Below are positions 1 through 9,226 of a stretch of 64,000 bases of DNA, one piece after another. Made by a program: the position numbers and the translations under genes. Source of the DNA: Bacteroidaceae bacterium (lineage in GTDB: Bacteria > Bacteroidota > Bacteroidia > Bacteroidales > Bacteroidaceae); assembly GCA_902362375.1 (NCBI GenBank), contig CABIVS010000006.1, positions 186,001 through 250,000 of the forward strand. The letters run 5' to 3'. Every line of letters begins with the position of its first letter. Within the stretch, counting starts at the first letter, position 1. The notes beneath the pieces were generated by a model. The model did not search any database. It worked only from the letters and a program-made list of their open reading frames with translations, and was not told where the DNA came from.

Positions 1-1133
1 GGAGTAAAGCCGTTGATGTTGACGGGTACGTCCGGTAACAGCATTTGCGGTAATAGACTTCCTTCCTGTAGCATGGCACTATAGAGAAAGGGTTTTAAAA
101 TACTGCCTGTACTTCTGGGAGCTTGAATCACGTCTACTTGATTCCCCCCTTGTTTGCGGTCGAAATGTACATTTCCGCAGTATGCTACCACTTGATTGGC
201 GGGAATGTCTATAATTAGGATAGCCAGGTTACGGATATCACTTCGATTAAATTCATTGCTCCACCGTTCCGCCAAACTCTCTATATGGGTTTGTATTCCT
301 TTATCAATGGTTGAGCGGGTATATAATCCGTTTCTTTCCTGATAGAAGCGGGTAACCAGATGTGGGGCTGTTTGAGGAAGAGGATGTGGTTCGTCGGGTA
401 ACGGTTCGCTAATAGCCAGTTCATAGGTGGACGCATCAATAATCTCTTCTTCAAAAAGTTGTTTCAATAGACGGTTGCGTTTGGAAAGAAGTGTTTTTCG
501 TCCTTTGGATAGATGAATCATGGCGGGGGCATTGGGCAGGACGGCCAGCATGGCTGATTCCGCCCATGATAAATCTTCGGCAGAATGACCGAAGTAACGC
601 CAGGCAGCAGCATCCAGTCCTACCACATTTCCTCCGAATGGTGCATGAGAGACATACATGGATAAGATTTCCTCTTTGGAAGTCCGGAACTCCAAACGGG
701 TAGCCCAGATCATTTCAATGACTTTCTCTCCGATAGTTCTGGGTTTGTTTCGGGCGAGACGGATGGTCTGCATGGTAAGGGTACTACCTCCGCTTACAAC
801 ACGTTTATTCTTTAAATTCTGATAGAGTGCCCTTCCGGTAGATAACGGATTAACTCCCCAATGGTGGTAAAAGTGTTTATCTTCAAAGGTAATAAGGCAT
901 TGCTTGATTTTATCAGGTGTTGTCTTTCGGGGAGGAAACCGCCATTGACCATCCGAAGCGATACGTGCTCCCAGTAATTCTTCGTTTCGATCAGTCACAA
1001 CGGTGGAGTAGGGTACATGAAACAGTTGCTGGGGAAGGCAAAAGATGTATCCTATCGTCAAAAGGGTAATGCTTATTGTCATTACTTTCTTAGTGACAGA
1101 TAATCGTTTGAAGAATTTATATATCGGGTTCAT
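1..1133 (-). CDS. pbpC: Penicillin-binding protein 1C, partial (C-terminus beyond window)
   Basis: This is the N-terminal 377 residues of a bifunctional class A penicillin-binding protein, which polymerises glycan strands and cross-links peptidoglycan in the periplasm. Residues about 18-34 form a membrane anchor. The GT51 glycosyltransferase domain follows, with the FEDKHFYHHWG catalytic region and the GGSTLTMQ motif. A linker leads to the transpeptidase domain, whose SxxK nucleophile motif (S-I-L-K) starts at Ser344. The later SxN and KTG motifs lie outside the window. It sits 135 bp downstream of the alpha-2-macroglobulin gene on the same strand. That is the usual bacterial pairing, in which the macroglobulin is thought to guard the periplasm when the wall is damaged. 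A long inverted repeat fills the gap between them. The start is the ATG at 1133; the gene runs off the left window edge. Confidence 0.93.
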   Translation of the reverse strand, partial: MNPIYKFFKRLSVTKKVMTISITLLTIGYIFCLPQQLFHVPYSTVVTDRNEELLGARIASDGQWRFPPRKTTPDKIKQCLITFEDKHFYHHWGVNPLSTGRALYQNLKNKRVVSGGSTLTMQTIRLARNKPRTIGEKVIEMIWATRLEFRTSKEEILSMYVSHAPFGGNVVGLDAAAWRYFGHSAEDLSWAESAMLAVLPNAPAMIHLSKGRKTLLSKRNRLLKQLFEEEIIDASTYELAISEPLPDEPHPLPQTAPHLVTRFYQERNGLYTRSTIDKGIQTHIESLAERWSNEFNRSDIRNLAILIIDIPANQVVAYCGNVHFDRKQGGNQVDVIQAPRSTGSILKPFLYSAMLQEGSLLPQMLLPDVPVNINGFT

Positions 1134-1190
1134 TTAAATGTTAAAAGCTAAGAGACATATCTTTTTGAAACATGATTAGGGAAGAAATAA

Positions 1191-1265
1191 TTAGGCACGG
1201 ATTACACGGATTTCACGGTTCTACTCGTTAACCAAAACCGCGTAATCCGTGTAATCCGTGCCTAA
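1191..1265. repeat. Long inverted repeat, type A (intra-operon hairpin)
   Basis: Perfect 19-bp arms lie at 1191-1209 and 1247-1265. They continue as an imperfect stem towards the centre, so almost the whole gap between the A2M stop and the pbpC start could form a hairpin. The right half, read from 1237, matches the right half of the repeat at 44630-44658 with one difference over about 29 bases. There is no T-run after the stem on the minus strand, so it is not a simple terminator. Confidence 0.85.
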
Positions 1266-1268
1266 AAT

Positions 1269-4200
1269 TTATCGACTGACAGTTGTTCTTCCCGCTTTGC
1301 TGCGTGCCTGTACGTTTACATCATACATTGCTTCACATTGAACGGCAGGAAGAATAAAGTTACCTGCATAAGTCGCTTGCAGTCTGACAGTGAATACTTT
1401 CGTTTCACCACGACGCAAATTGAAATAAGTCAATACTCTGTCATCGCGTATATCCAGATAATTATATTTGCTGACGGACTTACCGGAACCGTCGGCTGCT
1501 ACGCTTTCCGTTTCGGGGGCAACCATTCTTTCGTTGTATATTTCCCAACCGGACGGTATGATATGCGTCAGTGCCAGATTGGTGTAGTCGGAAGTTCCGC
1601 TAATATTGGATATGGAGGTGATAGCCATAAAGTCAGTTCCCTGTATAATATCATTGACAGAGATCGGTGTACCGTTCAGGTTGGCATATCTTATATCCAT
1701 GCGAAGATTGTCGCTGATGGCCGGTAATGTATCGTTCAACAACTGTGTGCGTGTGATAAGGTCTACGCTAAGCGCTCCTTTTCCTTGATTTTTCACAGCA
1801 ATCATACCGGATTTGGGAGTGGTGGCTATTTCCTTCTCAAACACAGCCTTAGCTGATTTCACGGCAGGTTGTTGTTTGTCGTTCCATGTCCATACGAAAT
1901 CCAGTGTGCCTGACAGCTTTTCGGCCAGACGTCCCATTGCCATAAGAGCAAAAGCGGTGGATTGGGTACTGAACCACTCCTCTTGTGACAGATTCTTTGA
2001 AACGACTTTTGCCTGCTGCAAAGCATCCCGTTCCCGGTTCATCAGGATCAGTGTTTCCAGAATCATAGCTTCATCACGGTCGGAGGAACCGTAAATCTGA
2101 TTCATGGAAGAGTAGGGGCTTACTGTTGTTTCCGCATTATACACCAGTTCTTCAGCCGGTTTCATCTTTCCGGTCAGTGCATAGGTTGCTGCCAGTCTCC
2201 ATTTAGCCTGAATGGATAATCCTGCCTGTTCTTTCATCCGGTTCATGGCACCATATTCCGGTGCTCCTGCCAATGCAAGCGTATATAAACGGAAAGCCTG
2301 TTGCAATTCCGACTGCCATTGTTGCCAGCCGCTTGCATCCTGCGGCATCCGCCAGTTTTGTGCGGCAGCACGTTGGAAACGCTTCCACTTATTCAGTACG
2401 TTCGAATGAACGGCGTATCCTTTTTCTTGTGCCAGTGTCAGGAACATTCCTGCATAAGAACTGATCCATTCGTCGGCAACAGCATTTCCCGGCCAATATA
2501 CAAATCCGCCATTGGGAAGTTGACGACCATAAATCTGCCGGATAGCTTCCTGTACATTTGTCTTTATCTTTTCGGCTTCTATCTTATCTATTGTTTTGAA
2601 TTGACCGATAAACAGAAGAGGCAAAGCCTTGGAAGTCAACTGTTCCGTACAATGGTGCTGATAGTTGTATAAGAAGTCGAAACGGCGGCTGATGTCAACC
2701 GAAGGTATGCGTGATACTTCCAGCTTTATCTGGTTATTTGCAGAAGAACTGCTTAGATTGTATGAAAGTTCTTTGCTTTGTCCGGCTTCTACCCATTGAC
2801 TGTTGAGCAGGGTTACTACCGGATTCGGGTTGCGTACTTCTATTTCAATGGTTTCTTTCGTTTGTTGTCCGCCACCATTGGCTGTCAGATGGATGGTAGC
2901 CTTTCCTGTTTTGCTACCTGTTTTTAAGGTAAAGAACACGAGCTGGTCACCCGGTTGGCTAAATTTGAGCGACTGTTGGTTGGCCCCTACAATCTGTACT
3001 CCTCCACCGGATGCCTGAAGTGATACGGTTACATTCTTCACTTGATTTTCCATCGCAAAGATATTGACCGGAACGGTGATTTCTTCCTGAATGCTAAGCA
3101 CACGGGGCAAGGTGGACAACATCATTAACGGAGTCCGTACAAAAGCCGTTTTTTCCGCATTGCCGTACGCGCCCTCTTGTCCGGCAACAACCATGGCACG
3201 TACCGAACCCACATACATCGGAAGTTTCAGTGTATGCGTCTGGCTCTTACCTTTTCCCAGATAGAAAGGACCTACAAACTTGACTACCGGTTTGAAGCGG
3301 TTTGCTTTTGCATCGGCAGGCTTCAATGTGGCGTCTCCACCCGTACTGAAAAGTGAACTGTAACTTCCGGCGGAAGCTCCCAATACATTATCATACATAT
3401 CCCATGTCCGGATGCCGAGTGCTTCGCGTGAATAGAAATCATTCCATGGGTCCGGGGTCTTGAAATTGGTAAGATCCAGCAAACCGTCGTCTACAATAGC
3501 TAATGTATAAGTCATCGGTTTTCCGGTCTTTTCGCTGACGGTCACATTGAAGTTGGTTTCCGGGCGTAACACTTCCGGCATCTGTATCTGCGGTTGTAAC
3601 ACCGTCTGACTGTTAGTCACGAATACCGGAACGACGCCATACATACGGATGGGCAGGTCATTGACTGTTTGCGCATGAGGCTGTAACAAACTGATATGCA
3701 GATATACATTCGGAGTCATCTCCGGTGTAATCTTGAATGTATATTTCGTATCTCCTCCGTTGGAAACCTCTATCCATTCTTGCCGTAATACGGTAGAACC
3801 GTTTTCTATGGATACCAGTGCACGTCCTCCCGCTGCTGCAGGAATGATTGCTGTGGCTGTTTCTCCTATTTCATAAGAGTCTTTGTTCAGTGAGAAAGCA
3901 AGCATCTTGATACCGCTGGGATCAGTCTTGCTCGAACGTCCCCGCCATTCCGGCCAGTCAACATAAACTGTACCTCCGGTGGCATGTCCACTCTCTTTAT
4001 CTTTCACGTAAACCAGATAGCGTCCCCATGACGGATAATCGATACGGAATTTGAAAGATGCTTTTCCGCCTTTTGTCTGTAAATTGCCGCTGGCAACAGG
4101 AGTGATGGAACTATTGTTGATATACGTTCCGAAAGATTCACCACTGTTTTCCCACCACCAACTCCAGCCGATGCGGTATATTTTGTATTCCAGATTAGAA

Positions 4201-6899
4201 CTGTTCACTAGCTGTCCCTGCGTGTTTACAGTTACAATATCGAATACATGATCTTTGTCAGTTTCAATATATTTGCCTTTCGGCTGGTTCAGATTGATAC
4301 CGACATAAGAGGTGAATGGTGAGAATGGAATCGTTTGAGTGTAGATGCTGGCATCTCCTCCCGGTTCGAACACGCGGGTGGTGAAAGTAGCGTTCAGCAT
4401 ACCCGGCGCTTCCGTTGCGGTCGGAACTTTCAGCATGACGTTTGCTTTTCCTTCTGCATCCAGTGTGCCGTCAAATATATCTGTTTTGATAGTCGTGAAA
4501 TCCGTAGCCGGATTGTTAAAGATATATTGTCCGTAATTCTTGAACTGTGTATTCACTTTCGATAAAGACATTTCTACTTTGGCTTTCAGTTTGGAGGCAG
4601 TTGCTCCTGTCAGCCAAGTTGAAGTGAGTGGGGCATAGAAATCCTTGTCCGTGGCTTGAAGAACCTTCGGCAATGCCAGATTTATTTTCAGGCGGTTGGG
4701 TTTTATGGTTTCGATACGCAGACCTTTGTGGAAGGTGGTTCCTCCCACCTTGATATACGCATTCCAAAGCCCGGTCGGGTCTGTTGCCTGTGTCGGAACG
4801 TCGAATGTATAGAATCCGTTCATTCCTTGTGTTGAAATCATTTTCGTGTAGAACTGTCCCCTCGGATTGTAAATCTCCAATGCTACGGGATGCTTGTCGG
4901 GGATTCTCTTTTCGCGGTCTTCCAATATAAAGGAAATATGCAGCGTGTCTCCCGGGCGCCATACCCCTCTTTCGCCATATATGAATCCTTTCAGTCCCTT
5001 TTGGATATCTTTTCCTCCCACGTCGAATCTGCTGACGGATTGTTCTTCACCGTCCACAACGCGGACGTATGCCTTTTGCTTTTCCGATTCAGCCACAATT
5101 ATGAAAGGCACACCGTTCGGAGTGATTTCAACGAATCCTTCCCCATTGGTTTCTCCTTTCCCTATGGGTTGTAACTGGAAGTTATACGCTGTTACCTGTG
5201 CTTTCCCTATCGGCTTTGTATCCAAAATATTACTGACAGCAATCCACAGTTTATTCAGTGAGTTCCGTTTTACAATCATTCCCAGGTTGGAAGCAAAAAC
5301 GTTGCAGGCAGCTATCCGGTCTGAATTCATGTAATAAGACGGATGACAGGGATTGTCGCGTTCCGTCCATCGGTATACACTCCAGTCCATTGTTCCGCCA
5401 TTGTAATAATAGTAGGCTTCAGGGGTATTCCAGATTGCTTCATCTTCTTCGGACAAGACACTTCCACTTACTTTAGTCAGTCCGTCGGAGGTGCTGCTGT
5501 CGGCGAATTTCATATCCTGATTCTCGACTCCTCCACAAGGATAAGCGGAGTATTCCTGACGGAATGAAAGTATTACACGATAGATGGCACCCGGTTCCTG
5601 ATGGATTAATCCGGCAAGGTCTATCGAGTAATCTCCCCAATGATGAATGTCTTTGGAAGCATCTTTGGCAAGCCATAACGTTTTCTTGTAAACCAGTCTG
5701 CCCGAACGGCGCAGCTCATTGGCCGAGGCCAGTGAATTGGTTTGCATAAACATCAATACATTGTTCTCAAAAATGCGGATCACGCTCAAATCCACAGCAT
5801 ACAGGTTGACAGCCCTGAAAGGAATAATCAGACTTTTCGAATCGGGCAGGATAGCGGCGGTAGTAGACATTTCCACTTGTGGTTTCAGACTTACTTCACT
5901 GAATGAGATCGTATGAGAAGTTCCCAACGCTTTACCTTGACTGTCTTTGACTCCTTCATGGATATTCAACGTCAGTTTACTTTGTGTGTTTGCTTCGAAA
6001 TAGATAAAAACTCTGTTCTCGCTGATTTGGAAGATCGATGAGGAGATTTCCGGGATCTCAATCAGTCCTTTTAAATCTTGAGTAGTGGATAGGGGAGCGG
6101 AGAAAACAATCTCGATTCCGTTTTCCGGTTGGTCGATGCGTTCGGCAGACATAAAACGAAAACAATCTTTCGCCGGTATCAGTACTTCTTCGCTTTGTTT
6201 ACGGTCGATGCCGGCCGGGTTGCCGTTGGCTGTGATAGTCAAGGGGTAATCATCAGCTTCTCTGGGGATTTGTCTGATACTAAACAAATACCGGGTATGA
6301 TTGTCGGTTGCGGTGACTTCCACCGGATAACTCTTTTTCCCGTCACTGGCAGTCAGCATCTTTTCTACCTCTTCCTTTTTCACTACATCGCTGAAACGTA
6401 TCTCTCCTTTCATATTTATCTCATTCGGTTGGGTAGCTGTAATCGGTAATGATTCCAGTTGCAGGGTGAAGTTACGTTCCTGTACACGGAATGAGAAGTT
6501 GAACTCTTTCAGCTTTTTGTCCACTTCGATGAAGTCTCCGAGCCGGAAAGTTCCTTCGTAAAGTGTTCCCGGTTTCAGTGCTCCTTCTTCAGGCACAAAT
6601 TCAATGGTGTTGTTGCTAACCCAATATGCTTTTCCCTTTAATGAAGGTGAGAAACTGAATGGGTTGCTTTTTAACTCATTGTTCATATCCACCATGGGTT
6701 GGTCGTGGGTCAGTTCTATACGTATGGTCGAATTTTGCGAGATGACTCCTCCCGTATACGCGTTTACATACGGTGCATAATCGGCAGAAGGAATGATGTC
6801 TTTTTGAGTGCGTGTGCATGAATATAGGCCCACAGTTATCATGATGAGCAAAAATAGTCCGGTAGCACTGATGCTACGTGTAGTCTTTGTTTGTCCCAT
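1269..6899 (-). CDS. Bacterial alpha-2-macroglobulin family lipoprotein
   Basis: This 1876-residue giant lipoprotein resembles bacterial alpha-2-macroglobulins (YfhM type), which trap proteases in the periplasm. The signal peptide ends in a lipobox (LYSC, Cys28). An MG2-type region with the signature GERGVWRPGDTL lies near residues 645-660. The macroglobulin core FVGPFYLGKGKSQ lies near residue 1220. The thioester motif C-T-E-Q begins at Cys1417 (codon at 2649-2651), so the protein should be able to form the reactive thioester bait trap. The C-terminal 450 residues form the thioester and receptor-like domains. The gene is the first of a two-gene minus-strand unit with pbpC. A TATATTTG -7 box lies at 6936-6929, about 30 bp upstream of the ATG. 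No frameshift is seen. Confidence 0.92.
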   Translation of the reverse strand: MGQTKTTRSISATGLFLLIMITVGLYSCTRTQKDIIPSADYAPYVNAYTGGVISQNSTIRIELTHDQPMVDMNNELKSNPFSFSPSLKGKAYWVSNNTIEFVPEEGALKPGTLYEGTFRLGDFIEVDKKLKEFNFSFRVQERNFTLQLESLPITATQPNEINMKGEIRFSDVVKKEEVEKMLTASDGKKSYPVEVTATDNHTRYLFSIRQIPREADDYPLTITANGNPAGIDRKQSEEVLIPAKDCFRFMSAERIDQPENGIEIVFSAPLSTTQDLKGLIEIPEISSSIFQISENRVFIYFEANTQSKLTLNIHEGVKDSQGKALGTSHTISFSEVSLKPQVEMSTTAAILPDSKSLIIPFRAVNLYAVDLSVIRIFENNVLMFMQTNSLASANELRRSGRLVYKKTLWLAKDASKDIHHWGDYSIDLAGLIHQEPGAIYRVILSFRQEYSAYPCGGVENQDMKFADSSTSDGLTKVSGSVLSEEDEAIWNTPEAYYYYNGGTMDWSVYRWTERDNPCHPSYYMNSDRIAACNVFASNLGMIVKRNSLNKLWIAVSNILDTKPIGKAQVTAYNFQLQPIGKGETNGEGFVEITPNGVPFIIVAESEKQKAYVRVVDGEEQSVSRFDVGGKDIQKGLKGFIYGERGVWRPGDTLHISFILEDREKRIPDKHPVALEIYNPRGQFYTKMISTQGMNGFYTFDVPTQATDPTGLWNAYIKVGGTTFHKGLRIETIKPNRLKINLALPKVLQATDKDFYAPLTSTWLTGATASKLKAKVEMSLSKVNTQFKNYGQYIFNNPATDFTTIKTDIFDGTLDAEGKANVMLKVPTATEAPGMLNATFTTRVFEPGGDASIYTQTIPFSPFTSYVGINLNQPKGKYIETDKDHVFDIVTVNTQGQLVNSSNLEYKIYRIGWSWWWENSGESFGTYINNSSITPVASGNLQTKGGKASFKFRIDYPSWGRYLVYVKDKESGHATGGTVYVDWPEWRGRSSKTDPSGIKMLAFSLNKDSYEIGETATAIIPAAAGGRALVSIENGSTVLRQEWIEVSNGGDTKYTFKITPEMTPNVYLHISLLQPHAQTVNDLPIRMYGVVPVFVTNSQTVLQPQIQMPEVLRPETNFNVTVSEKTGKPMTYTLAIVDDGLLDLTNFKTPDPWNDFYSREALGIRTWDMYDNVLGASAGSYSSLFSTGGDATLKPADAKANRFKPVVKFVGPFYLGKGKSQTHTLKLPMYVGSVRAMVVAGQEGAYGNAEKTAFVRTPLMMLSTLPRVLSIQEEITVPVNIFAMENQVKNVTVSLQASGGGVQIVGANQQSLKFSQPGDQLVFFTLKTGSKTGKATIHLTANGGGQQTKETIEIEVRNPNPVVTLLNSQWVEAGQSKELSYNLSSSSANNQIKLEVSRIPSVDISRRFDFLYNYQHHCTEQLTSKALPLLFIGQFKTIDKIEAEKIKTNVQEAIRQIYGRQLPNGGFVYWPGNAVADEWISSYAGMFLTLAQEKGYAVHSNVLNKWKRFQRAAAQNWRMPQDASGWQQWQSELQQAFRLYTLALAGAPEYGAMNRMKEQAGLSIQAKWRLAATYALTGKMKPAEELVYNAETTVSPYSSMNQIYGSSDRDEAMILETLILMNRERDALQQAKVVSKNLSQEEWFSTQSTAFALMAMGRLAEKLSGTLDFVWTWNDKQQPAVKSAKAVFEKEIATTPKSGMIAVKNQGKGALSVDLITRTQLLNDTLPAISDNLRMDIRYANLNGTPISVNDIIQGTDFMAITSISNISGTSDYTNLALTHIIPSGWEIYNERMVAPETESVAADGSGKSVSKYNYLDIRDDRVLTYFNLRRGETKVFTVRLQATYAGNFILPAVQCEAMYDVNVQARSKAGRTTVSR

Positions 6900-6928
6900 A
6901 GCGAGGAGTTTTTTTATAGTTCAACGAA

Positions 6929-6936
6929 CAAATATA
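6929..6936 (-). promoter_or_regulatory. -7 box for the A2M/pbpC unit
   Basis: TATATTTG read on the minus strand fits the Bacteroides TAnnTTTG element 30 bp upstream of the A2M start. No clear -33 TTTG was found at the normal spacing. Confidence 0.5.
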
Positions 6937-6969
6937 CAGTTTTTATGCTAAATCCTTTGTTATTCTGAT

Positions 6970-6977
6970 TATTTTTG
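6970..6977 (+). promoter_or_regulatory. -7 box for the FKBP gene
   Basis: TATTTTTG fits TAnnTTTG and lies 22 bp upstream of the ATG at 7000. It is divergent from the A2M promoter. The -33 element is not clear. Confidence 0.45.
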
Positions 6978-6999
6978 CAAGTTCTTAATCAATTTATTT

Positions 7000-7401
7000 A
7001 TGGGGAAAAAGAAAGAATACAAAGAGGCCAATCGGCGATTTCTGAAAAAGCTGTCTTTTCAGGAGGGTGTTTTCGCATTGCCGGGTGGAATCTATTACAA
7101 AGTTTTGGAAACTGGCGAAAGTACGATTTCTCCGGGTGCACGGAGTATTGTTACCGTGCATTACAAAGGAAGTCTGATTGATGGCCGGGTGTTTGATAAT
7201 TCTTATGAGCGTACTTGTCCCGATGCCCTACGTCTTAGTGATGTAATAGAAGGATGGCAGGTGGCACTTCAGAAAATGCATGTTGGCGATAAATGGATTA
7301 TTTATATTCCTTATGCAATGGGATACGGTATCAAATCTTTTGATTCTATTCCTGCCTACTCGACATTGATCTTCGAAGTGGAACTGCTGGGTGTTGCATA
7401 G
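7000..7401 (+). CDS. FKBP-type peptidyl-prolyl cis-trans isomerase
   Basis: This 133-residue protein has one FKBP domain covering roughly residues 20-132. Visible signatures are VTVHYKGSLIDGRVFDNSY, the VIEGWQVALQKMHVGDKW stretch and the terminal YSTLIFEVELLGV strand. These proteins catalyse cis-trans isomerisation of Xaa-Pro bonds and act as folding helpers. There is no signal peptide; the N-terminus is lysine-rich (MGKKKEYKEANRR), so a cytoplasmic location is likely. This differs from many Bacteroides FKBPs, which are exported. It is transcribed alone, divergently from the A2M gene. Family assignment is firm; the client proteins are unknown. Confidence 0.93.
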   Translation: MGKKKEYKEANRRFLKKLSFQEGVFALPGGIYYKVLETGESTISPGARSIVTVHYKGSLIDGRVFDNSYERTCPDALRLSDVIEGWQVALQKMHVGDKWIIYIPYAMGYGIKSFDSIPAYSTLIFEVELLGVA

Positions 7402-7425
7402 AGCATAAAGATGAGCTATAGGGAA

Positions 7426-7818
7426 TCAGATACATGGATATTTTTCTTTTAGCTTCTTCATGAAAGACTTGCTTACTTGTAAAAGTTCCATTTCATTAAA
7501 TGGAGGAAGCAATATGCAATTGTTGTCTTCAATCGAAACCAGATAGCTTATATTGATAATGTGTGACTGGCTAATCTGGATAAGATAGGGATGCAGACTC
7601 AATATCTTTTGTGAGTTTGTATTTCTTCTGAGTGCCAGGATATGATTGTTATTTAATACAGCTTCCCATAGTTTACTCTTGGAGTTATACCGGAAATAGC
7701 CAATCTGTTCTAAATGGATTAGTTGCAAGTTTCCAGTTATAGTAGTATATAAAAAGATCTTTTCTTCTTGATTTTTCTCTGTGTTGGTGTGATTGCAATT
7801 ATCAGTATTCATATTCAT
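7426..7818 (-). CDS. Orphan LytTR-domain DNA-binding protein
   Basis: This 130-residue protein is essentially a single LytTR DNA-binding domain (residues about 30-128). It shows the usual features: a strand-rich start (IFLYTT), the LEQIGYFRY segment, HPYLIQISQSHIINISYL and a C-terminal helix ending in MKKLKEKYP. It has no receiver domain and no transmembrane segment, so it is not a classical two-component regulator. It lies downstream of a membrane-bound AraC-type regulator on the same strand but is separated from it by a strong terminator hairpin. It has its own possible -7 box just after that hairpin (TATTTTTG, 7915-7908), so it is probably transcribed separately. Its targets are unknown. 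The start could be Met1 or Met3. Confidence 0.82.
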   Translation of the reverse strand: MNMNTDNCNHTNTEKNQEEKIFLYTTITGNLQLIHLEQIGYFRYNSKSKLWEAVLNNNHILALRRNTNSQKILSLHPYLIQISQSHIINISYLVSIEDNNCILLPPFNEMELLQVSKSFMKKLKEKYPCI

Positions 7819-7907
7819 TCTATTTATCTTGGTATCTGATTAATCTGTTGATGATGTGAACGTCGTAGTTTTATTTTGCATCAAAAGTAATGGATTGCTT
7901 TTAGCTA

Positions 7908-7915
7908 CAAAAATA
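7908..7915 (-). promoter_or_regulatory. Possible -7 box for the LytTR gene
   Basis: TATTTTTG on the minus strand matches TAnnTTTG. It lies immediately after the terminator stem of the upstream AraC-type gene. That would leave a leader of about 85 nt. Confidence 0.35.
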
Positions 7916-7948
7916 AAAAGTGTCTCATTCCTGAAATGAGACACTTTT
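7916..7948. terminator. Strong bidirectional intrinsic terminator
   Basis: A perfect 14-bp inverted repeat (AAAAGTGTCTCATT at 7916-7929 and its complement at 7935-7948) surrounds a 5-nt loop, CCTGA. T-runs appear on either strand because the arms begin with A4 and end with T4. It separates the AraC-type gene from the LytTR gene on the minus strand. Confidence 0.88.
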
Positions 7949-7983
7949 ACTAGTAAGAATTATGCTTTTAAAAAAAAAGGAAT

Positions 7984-9096
7984 TTATTGCTTTACTCTTT
8001 GACTATCAATGAATTTGCTGGGTGATACACCATACTTTTCTGAAAAGTTACGATAGAAAGTTGCCCGGGAGGTGAAACCGCATGCAAACATCAGTTCTTT
8101 TACATTACTCTTTGGATTTTCGGCGGCTAGCTGTCTGAAATATTCCAGTCGAAGATAATTAATGTATTCCCGGAAACCTGTAAAACCCCGACTTTTGATT
8201 GCTGCTGAAATATCGTGTTCTTGTTTATTCAGAGCTTTGGCTAAAAGTTCTATATTATACCGTTGATCGGTATAGGGATGCTGTTCCTGAAGATAGGTTT
8301 CAATCGTTAAGAAGAGCGGGAGAGGAGGAGATGATTTTCCGGCTTGTGGCATTATGGGGCTTTCCGTATTCTTTGCGTTATGAATCATGTTTATATGGTT
8401 CGAAAACGGGTTCTCGTAACGTAAATATTGTATGGAGAATAAGACCGTAAAAACGATTGCCATAATACCGAACAGGTTGAAAACAAATTCATTGATATTT
8501 AGAGTGAACAAGATGTATATCCCTAAAAATACGAATAGAAAACCGATGAATAGATACATGTTATTATTTATCCTGCGGTAGGTCTTGTTATTCATCATAG
8601 GATAAATAAGAAGAACGAGCGGGGTAAAAACGGATAACAGGAATATGCAAACCCTAAGCTTGACATCTATTAGATGGATATTCGGAATAATTTCATCCAT
8701 GGAGTGGATGGGAGTGATATTCCCATTGAAGCTTAAATAGCTGATTCCTACGGTTATCGTAATAATGGGTAATAATAGAAAAGTAAATATTCTGAAATGG
8801 TTCAGATAGCCCGGCGATAAAGAAGCGATAGGGAACAGGGCTACAATATTTGCTAAAGCATACCATTTGAGCATTTTCTCAATGTTGAGCAATTCTGTGA
8901 AGTTGTATTCCGGAGTGTCTGTGACAATTGTCAGCCATCCGATATTTTCCCATGAAAACATAATACCGATGCCGGTAGCTATAATTCCCCAATATAATTT
9001 CGGATAATTATCTTTGGCGCGTATGATAAGGATGATTCCTATAATTAACGCAATCAGATCAAGTGTAAGCTCAATAGATAGATGTGTAATTCCCAT
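7984..9096 (-). CDS. Membrane-anchored AraC-family transcriptional regulator
   Basis: In this 370-residue protein, the first 230 residues are hydrophobic with about seven membrane helices. The last 100 residues form an AraC/XylS-type helix-turn-helix domain. The DNA-binding part includes YNIELLAKALNKQEHDISAA and the second recognition helix region ELMFACGFTSRATFYRNFSE, followed by YGVSPSKF. Regulators of this layout in Bacteroidetes are thought to sense a signal at the membrane. A -7 box (TACCTTTG) lies at 9157-9150, 54 bp upstream of the ATG. A strong terminator follows the gene. The ligand and regulon cannot be read from the sequence. Confidence 0.88.
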   Translation of the reverse strand: MGITHLSIELTLDLIALIIGIILIIRAKDNYPKLYWGIIATGIGIMFSWENIGWLTIVTDTPEYNFTELLNIEKMLKWYALANIVALFPIASLSPGYLNHFRIFTFLLLPIITITVGISYLSFNGNITPIHSMDEIIPNIHLIDVKLRVCIFLLSVFTPLVLLIYPMMNNKTYRRINNNMYLFIGFLFVFLGIYILFTLNINEFVFNLFGIMAIVFTVLFSIQYLRYENPFSNHINMIHNAKNTESPIMPQAGKSSPPLPLFLTIETYLQEQHPYTDQRYNIELLAKALNKQEHDISAAIKSRGFTGFREYINYLRLEYFRQLAAENPKSNVKELMFACGFTSRATFYRNFSEKYGVSPSKFIDSQRVKQ

Positions 9097-9149
9097 TTTT
9101 TTTGACGTGTTTCTATTCCTTGCCAGTCAGTGTGTAAATGTTTCCCGTA

Positions 9150-9157
9150 CAAAGGTA
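9150..9157 (-). promoter_or_regulatory. -7 box for the AraC-type regulator
   Basis: TACCTTTG on the minus strand matches the Bacteroides TAnnTTTG consensus and lies 54 bp upstream of the start codon. Confidence 0.5.
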
Positions 9158-9226
9158 GGTAAAATAGAAATATCAGGCAATAAAAAAGGACGTGGCTTTG
9201 AAGAAACTTAGTTGTGCGGTAATATG

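Noticed and set aside
1191..1265. Inverted repeat as an insertion-sequence end
   Set aside because: No transposase and no target duplication; the two arms form one small hairpin element.
4516..4962. 148-codon minus-strand frame inside the A2M gene
   Set aside because: It is on the same strand but out of frame with an intact, motif-bearing gene, so it is a shadow.
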